Source of the DNA: an uncultured Lachnospiraceae bacterium
Lineage (GTDB): Bacteria; Bacillota; Clostridia; Lachnospirales; Lachnospiraceae
Assembly (NCBI GenBank): GCA_934394615.1
Contig: CAKRRJ010000048.1
Location: 1-18,004, forward strand
DNA length: 18,004 nt
Direction: 5' to 3'
Each line of letters opens with the position of its first letter. The stretch's first letter is position 1. Position numbers and translations under genes: made by a program. Shown here one piece after another: positions 13,465-18,004 of the stretch. The notes under the pieces were generated by a model. The model worked only from the letters and a program-made list of their open reading frames with translations. It searched no databases and had not been told where the DNA came from.

Positions 13465-15225
13465 GTGAAGAAAAAAATCCTTGTGCCTCTTATTGTTTTT
13501 TTACTGGGCATATGCCTTGTCAGCTTCATTGTATACAAAACAGACACTCATGAACAAGAGCAGAGACGCATAACAGCACAATTAAACGCATCTACCTATG
13601 GTGAACGCATAAAGAATGAAATTATAGATGGAATTGAAATCACGAATGCGCTGAAACAGATTCTAATCAGCGAAAATGGCGAATTCCATCAGTTTGATAC
13701 GATTGCTGGAAATCTTATGTCTGATTCTGTTGAAAGCATACAGCTTGCTCCAGATGGTATTGTGACAGATATTTATCCGTCTACCGGAAATGAAGCTGGC
13801 AAGATTGATCTTATCCACGATAAAGTCCGTGGAAAGATTTCCTGCTACGCAAGAGACAACCATACAAGCATTACGCAGGGTCCCTTCGAATTGAAGCAGG
13901 GCGGCTATGGAATTGCAGTCCGCAATCCAGTCTATCTGAAAGATAAAATCGGACAAGAGTATTTCTGGGGATTTACTATTGTTATTCTGCGTGTTCCGGA
14001 TATTTTTTCAGACTCTATTCATGCACTTTCAGATTTTGGATACGAATACAGGATTTTAAAAACAGAAGCTCCTTGGAGTGACACTTATAAAGTGGTTTAT
14101 CAATCAGATGGTCAAATAAATCAGCCTGTTTCTTATACCTTTACAATCCAAGACGAGAACTGGAAATTTGAGGTAACACCTAAAAATGGATGGCGAAACA
14201 ATACATTAATCGTAGTAACCAGTGGTATATTCTTTGCTATAAGCCTGCTTTTGTCAGTTCTTACCAGAGTATGGTTAGTAGCAAAAGAAAATAAAAATAA
14301 ATTTCAAATACTGGCATATACAGATTCTCTTACAGATATTTATAACCGCTATGGATTTGATGCATTAGCAGAAAAAATGATTTCTAAAAATCCACAAACG
14401 CATTTTGTGGCTGTGCTTCTTGATATTGATGATTTTAAGTTTATCAATGACATCTATGGACATAGTTACGGAGACAGGGCTTTAAAGAGTCTTGCAGACA
14501 GCATGAAAGCTTTTTTTCCGTCCGATGCATTACTTGGAAGAAACGGTGGTGACGAATTCTGCATTTTTTTACCCAATTGTACCTATATAGAAGTGGCTGA
14601 ACAAATGCAGCAATTCACTAAACTTCCGAAGGCATTCTCATATATGGGAAAAAATCAGCAATTCTATATTTCTCTTGGATATGCAGAATATCCAACATTT
14701 GCATCTAGCTATTCACGGCTCATGCACTGTGCCGATGCAGCACTTTATGAAATAAAGCTTCACGGAAAAAACGGGTGCATGGCATACAGGGAGGGACTTG
14801 AGTCAGGTGTCCGCAAACAGTTGGGATTCGCGCTCAAGGATATTTCGGAGCATCTTCCAGGTGCATTTATCATATATAAAGCAGACAAAGAAGATGATGA
14901 ACTCTTTTATGCAAATGCTGAGTTTCTTCATATGACCGGATATAAAAGTATAGATGAACTGTTCAGACTTACCAGGAAAAGCTTTCGCAGCCTGATCCGG
15001 GAAGATGAACAGCAGCAGATAGAATCAAGTATCTGGGAACAGATTGACAGTGGTAATGAAAATGACTATATTCACTTTCATCTTCGAAGGGCTGACGGAA
15101 CTTACCTTTCTGTACTCGATCATGGAAGAATTGTAGAAAGCCGGCAATATGGAAGAGTGTTTTATGTATTGTTCATGGACTGGGAGGATATGCAGATCCG
15201 TTACAGTGATAAATTTTCCGGATAA
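13465..15225 (+). CDS. Membrane diguanylate cyclase: CHASE sensor, GGDEF, C-terminal PAS
   Basis: The 586-residue protein has TM1 about 5-24 and an extracellular CHASE-type domain about 35-240 (marks: SIQLAPDGIVTDIYP and GPFELKQGGYGIAVRNPVYL). TM2 is about 247-271. The GGDEF domain (about 280-440) has LTDIYNRYGF and the signature RNGGDEF (359-365), so it should make c-di-GMP. The inhibitory RxxD site expected at 352-355 reads PSDA and is absent. A PAS-like fold (about 462-575) follows the cyclase, an uncommon order. I chose the GTG start at 13465, with GAGGTG six to eight bases upstream; the frame runs 48 codons further but through the promoter. The gene is visibly AT-richer than its neighbours, suggesting separate origin. 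No EAL partner is in the window. Confidence 0.9.
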   Translation: MKKKILVPLIVFLLGICLVSFIVYKTDTHEQEQRRITAQLNASTYGERIKNEIIDGIEITNALKQILISENGEFHQFDTIAGNLMSDSVESIQLAPDGIVTDIYPSTGNEAGKIDLIHDKVRGKISCYARDNHTSITQGPFELKQGGYGIAVRNPVYLKDKIGQEYFWGFTIVILRVPDIFSDSIHALSDFGYEYRILKTEAPWSDTYKVVYQSDGQINQPVSYTFTIQDENWKFEVTPKNGWRNNTLIVVTSGIFFAISLLLSVLTRVWLVAKENKNKFQILAYTDSLTDIYNRYGFDALAEKMISKNPQTHFVAVLLDIDDFKFINDIYGHSYGDRALKSLADSMKAFFPSDALLGRNGGDEFCIFLPNCTYIEVAEQMQQFTKLPKAFSYMGKNQQFYISLGYAEYPTFASSYSRLMHCADAALYEIKLHGKNGCMAYREGLESGVRKQLGFALKDISEHLPGAFIIYKADKEDDELFYANAEFLHMTGYKSIDELFRLTRKSFRSLIREDEQQQIESSIWEQIDSGNENDYIHFHLRRADGTYLSVLDHGRIVESRQYGRVFYVLFMDWEDMQIRYSDKFSG

Positions 15226-15299
15226 AATGGCTCTGCTTTTCTTTCCGTGCCAGGCATCTGTCCATCTCTAAACCTGCCGGCTTTTACATATTTAGTTCT

Positions 15300-18004
15300 T
15301 CATCGTTTTATGCATTTTGTGATAACAGACAGTAAAACATCCATATTGACCGGCTTTGCCACATGACCATCCATCCCGGCGTCCAAAGCTGTCTGTATGT
15401 CCTCTGCAAATGCATTCGCTGTCATTGCAATAATGGGAATCCGCTTTCCATCCGGGCGGTCCGGCATATTCCTTATGGCTTTTGTTGTCTCATATCCGTT
15501 CATTTCCGGCATCATGATATCCATTAAGATCAGATCAAAGGTCCCCGGGGCTGCATTGCAAAACTGCGTCAACGCAGATTTTCCATCAGCAGCCCTGGTT
15601 ACGATCATCCCTTTTTCTTCCAACAGAGTTACTGCTATCTCTGCATTTAAATCATTGTCCTCTGCCAAAAGGACATGCAGGCCGTACAGATCGATCTCGT
15701 TCTTTGGCTTGTCTTCCCTTCCGGATGGTATACGCTCTGCGATAAGCAAAGGAATTTCAACAGTAAATGTTGAGCCAACGCCCTGTCTGCTGCTGACCTC
15801 AATTTTTCCACCCATAAGATCTACATACCGTTTGGTAATTGCCATCCCCAGTCCGGTTCCCTTATAACTGGTTCTTGCTCCATTATTTTCCTGACTGAAC
15901 TCATCAAATATTCTGGTCCGGAACTCCTCGCTCATACCAATTCCGGTATCTGATATGCGAAAGCACACAATGATATGCTGATCATCTTTGCCCGGACGGC
16001 TTTCTGCGGCAAATGAAATCGTACCTCCATCTTTTGTAAATTTGACTGCATTGCTGATAATGTTGAGCAATACCTCCCTGATCCTGAGTTCATCTGCCAT
16101 CACATAAGGATTTTTAAGTTTTTCTGTTGAAACAGTAAAAATAAGGTCGCGGTTTTCCATATACCCTCTCACAATCGACAAAACCGTATTGACCATATCC
16201 CCAAGATCCACCGGCACTGGTTTATATTCCAGTTTACCGCTTTCAATGCGGCTGATATCCAGCACATCGTTGATCAGGGTCATCAGATATTCTGAACTCT
16301 GCCTGATCTTTTTCAGATAATTCTCCACTTCCCTGTCCGGTTTCAATTTCATAGCAATATCGGTAAATCCGACAATCGCATTCATCGGTGTCCGGATGTC
16401 ATGAGACATGTGATTCAGGAATGTCGTTTTCGCAATATTCGCCGCATTTGCATTCTGTGCTTCCTTCAACGCTTCCATCTGTTTTTTCCTGCTTGCCAAA
16501 AGCGAATAAATCAGAAGAAGAAGTACAAAAATAATCGCAAAGGAAACTCCGATGGCTAAACCGGCATACTCTGCAAGGACATCCTGCAGAGTCATTTTCT
16601 TTTCTGAAACAGAATTCTGTGCAAGGACAACGCCATTTAGAATATCGGAGGACTGATCGATGGCTTTATTGATAATGGTGGCTGCTCTTCTGTTTCCTCT
16701 CGTCGTAAACATCACTAATTCCTGGCGTTTTGCCATCTCTGCAAATGACAGACTTTTCGTCAGCGGACTTTCATTCAGAAGATTAATTTTGGAAGATGGA
16801 ATGACAGTTGCTCCCACTTTTCCATTTGCCACTGCCTCCAGGCATTCTTCCTGTGTATCATATTGTTTGATCTCGGCGTCCGGAAAAAGAAGGGACACCA
16901 TCAATTCTGAATACAGTGAGGTCTCTGTCGCTGCCATCGCGGAGAGACTGCTGCTGTAGTCATTTCCTTTGTAAATAACTACCGGTGTAATATCAAAGAT
17001 TTTATCCGTCAAAACTACCTGAAACTGTTCCTGCGTATAAAAATCCTGAATGATCGGACCGGCAATATCAATTTCACCAGCCTGCAAGGCCTCATTCATC
17101 TGTATGCCCGTGGAACAGGGAACTACCTTGATCGTGATTTCATATTTTTTCTGAACAGTCTCCAGAACGGTTCCGAGAATTCCTGTCAGCTTACCATCTT
17201 CTTCACCGCAAAAAGGAAGATTATCCTTTAGATATCCCACACGTATGGTATTTTCATGGGCAGCCAGCCATTGTTTTTCTTCCTTATTGAGTGCATAATT
17301 TATGGCCGCTTTTCCTTCATAATGGGCATACAGCTTGCTGCCGTAGTCCGTTTCTGTATTGTTGATTTCTTCCAGGGCAGAATTTAATTCCTTTAACAGA
17401 TCCGGCCGGGATTTTGATACACCGAAATAGCAGTCACTTACACCGATATTAGCAATGGCAATAAAATCACTGTCGACCGCCAGGGCAGGAATCACCAGCG
17501 CCTCCAGTTCATCTGCATCCAGCTTTTCCATGTATTCATCATAGCCTTTACAGACAACAACCTCTGCATGAAGCTGATTGCTGTCCAGCCATTGTTCCAG
17601 AAGTTCTTTCTGATAGCTTCCATCCGCAACGCCGATACGGCAGCCATCCAGCTGCTTTAAGTCTCCATCCGTAAGATTCACATGATCTTCCCTGGTATAG
17701 ATCCCGTAGCGTTCTACCCCCTCCGCATAATCAGAAAAAGCGATCGCTTCTGCCCTTTCCTGCGTATAACTGACATTTCCGAGTAAATCAATTTCTCCAT
17801 TGGCCAGCATATCCAGGCACTCTTTGAACGAGCCGTAGACATATTCATATTTCCAGCCGGTTATATAAGAAATTTTCTGGAGATACTCGTAGCCTGCTCC
17901 CTGCTTGTGTTCCCCTGAACTGCCTTCCTGAAAATTTGAGGACGGAAAATAACCAACTCTTACCGTTTTATCATCTTCCCCCATTGCCTGAGCTGTTTTC
18001 CCAT
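15300..18004 (-). CDS. Hybrid sensor histidine kinase with two SBP_bac_3 sensor domains (5' end outside window)
   Basis: The frame is open to the window edge, so the gene is partial. Before the first internal ATG (17984) the frame reads GKTAQA, which looks like a signal peptide ending at AQA. Counting from that ATG: a first periplasmic binding fold about 5-225 (VRVGYFP start), a second about 245-455 (IRVGYLKDNLPF), TM about 473-497, then HisKA with H528 in NHMSHDIRTPMN. The HATPase domain has NIISNAVKFT 641-650, DTGIGM 679-684 and GTGLGM 709-714. The receiver has D776, phospho-accepting D822 and K877. The layout parallels BvgS/EvgS-type kinases but without HPt. The binding folds probably sense an amino acid or small acid; the ligand is unknown. 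It converges with the GGDEF gene; the 74 bases between hold no clear terminator. Confidence 0.93.
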   Translation of the reverse strand, partial: GKTAQAMGEDDKTVRVGYFPSSNFQEGSSGEHKQGAGYEYLQKISYITGWKYEYVYGSFKECLDMLANGEIDLLGNVSYTQERAEAIAFSDYAEGVERYGIYTREDHVNLTDGDLKQLDGCRIGVADGSYQKELLEQWLDSNQLHAEVVVCKGYDEYMEKLDADELEALVIPALAVDSDFIAIANIGVSDCYFGVSKSRPDLLKELNSALEEINNTETDYGSKLYAHYEGKAAINYALNKEEKQWLAAHENTIRVGYLKDNLPFCGEEDGKLTGILGTVLETVQKKYEITIKVVPCSTGIQMNEALQAGEIDIAGPIIQDFYTQEQFQVVLTDKIFDITPVVIYKGNDYSSSLSAMAATETSLYSELMVSLLFPDAEIKQYDTQEECLEAVANGKVGATVIPSSKINLLNESPLTKSLSFAEMAKRQELVMFTTRGNRRAATIINKAIDQSSDILNGVVLAQNSVSEKKMTLQDVLAEYAGLAIGVSFAIIFVLLLLIYSLLASRKKQMEALKEAQNANAANIAKTTFLNHMSHDIRTPMNAIVGFTDIAMKLKPDREVENYLKKIRQSSEYLMTLINDVLDISRIESGKLEYKPVPVDLGDMVNTVLSIVRGYMENRDLIFTVSTEKLKNPYVMADELRIREVLLNIISNAVKFTKDGGTISFAAESRPGKDDQHIIVCFRISDTGIGMSEEFRTRIFDEFSQENNGARTSYKGTGLGMAITKRYVDLMGGKIEVSSRQGVGSTFTVEIPLLIAERIPSGREDKPKNEIDLYGLHVLLAEDNDLNAEIAVTLLEEKGMIVTRAADGKSALTQFCNAAPGTFDLILMDIMMPEMNGYETTKAIRNMPDRPDGKRIPIIAMTANAFAEDIQTALDAGMDGHVAKPVNMDVLLSVITKCIKR

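Noticed and set aside
15226..15299. Possible terminator between the convergent cyclase and kinase genes
   Set aside because: Only very short stems (TGCC-A-GGCA, GCCGGC) are visible and no proper U tract follows on either strand.

Overview
The window looks like chromosomal DNA from a gut-type Clostridia, most likely Lachnospiraceae. The evidence is mixed: strong AGGAGG-type ribosome sites, moderate G+C, an AlaX editing protein, a ferredoxin-tailed aldo/keto reductase, and several large sensor proteins typical of that family. The species cannot be read from the sequence. No intergenic stretch exceeds 300 bases, and I found no CRISPR array, insertion sequence, rRNA or phage gene.

Region 1 (1-3399, minus strand): a tRNA-Lys(CTT) cut by the window edge, with its own strong promoter, lies downstream of a probable five-gene run. 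In transcription order this run is a Crp/Fnr-type regulator, AlaX (mischarged-tRNA editing), TrmB (tRNA m7G46 methyltransferase), a 45-residue Cys-rich protein not previously called, and thioredoxin. Region 2 (3400-6710, plus strand): a divergent iron-sulfur protein (FrdX-like) with a duplicated CPGS element and a clean terminator, then a LysR regulator, then an aldo/keto reductase whose promoter has the long-spacer geometry of MerR-family control. A 34-bp perfect palindrome closes this block.

Region 3 (6718-11728, minus strand): in transcription order a flavin reductase, a hybrid sensor kinase, an orphan sugar-type lipoprotein overlapping the kinase stop by ATGA, and a three-TM protein of unknown function. 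The last gene abuts the decayed remnant of an ABC exporter ATPase. No permease or transport ATPase accompanies the lipoprotein, so it may serve sensing rather than uptake. Region 4 (11820-18004): a MATE efflux pump (plus), an AT-rich CHASE-GGDEF-PAS diguanylate cyclase (plus), and a second hybrid kinase with two periplasmic-binding-protein-like sensor domains (minus), cut at its 5' end by the window edge.

The two most interesting signals are regulatory. First, a perfect dyad (GTTGTT-GA-AACAAC) lies between the Crp/Fnr gene and the iron-sulfur gene. It is centred at -41.5 of a predicted iron-sulfur-gene promoter that has a perfect -10 and no -35, and it falls inside the predicted transcript start region of the regulator. 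One site could therefore activate one gene and repress the other. Second, the kinase / lipoprotein / membrane-protein operon looks like a self-contained sensing module.
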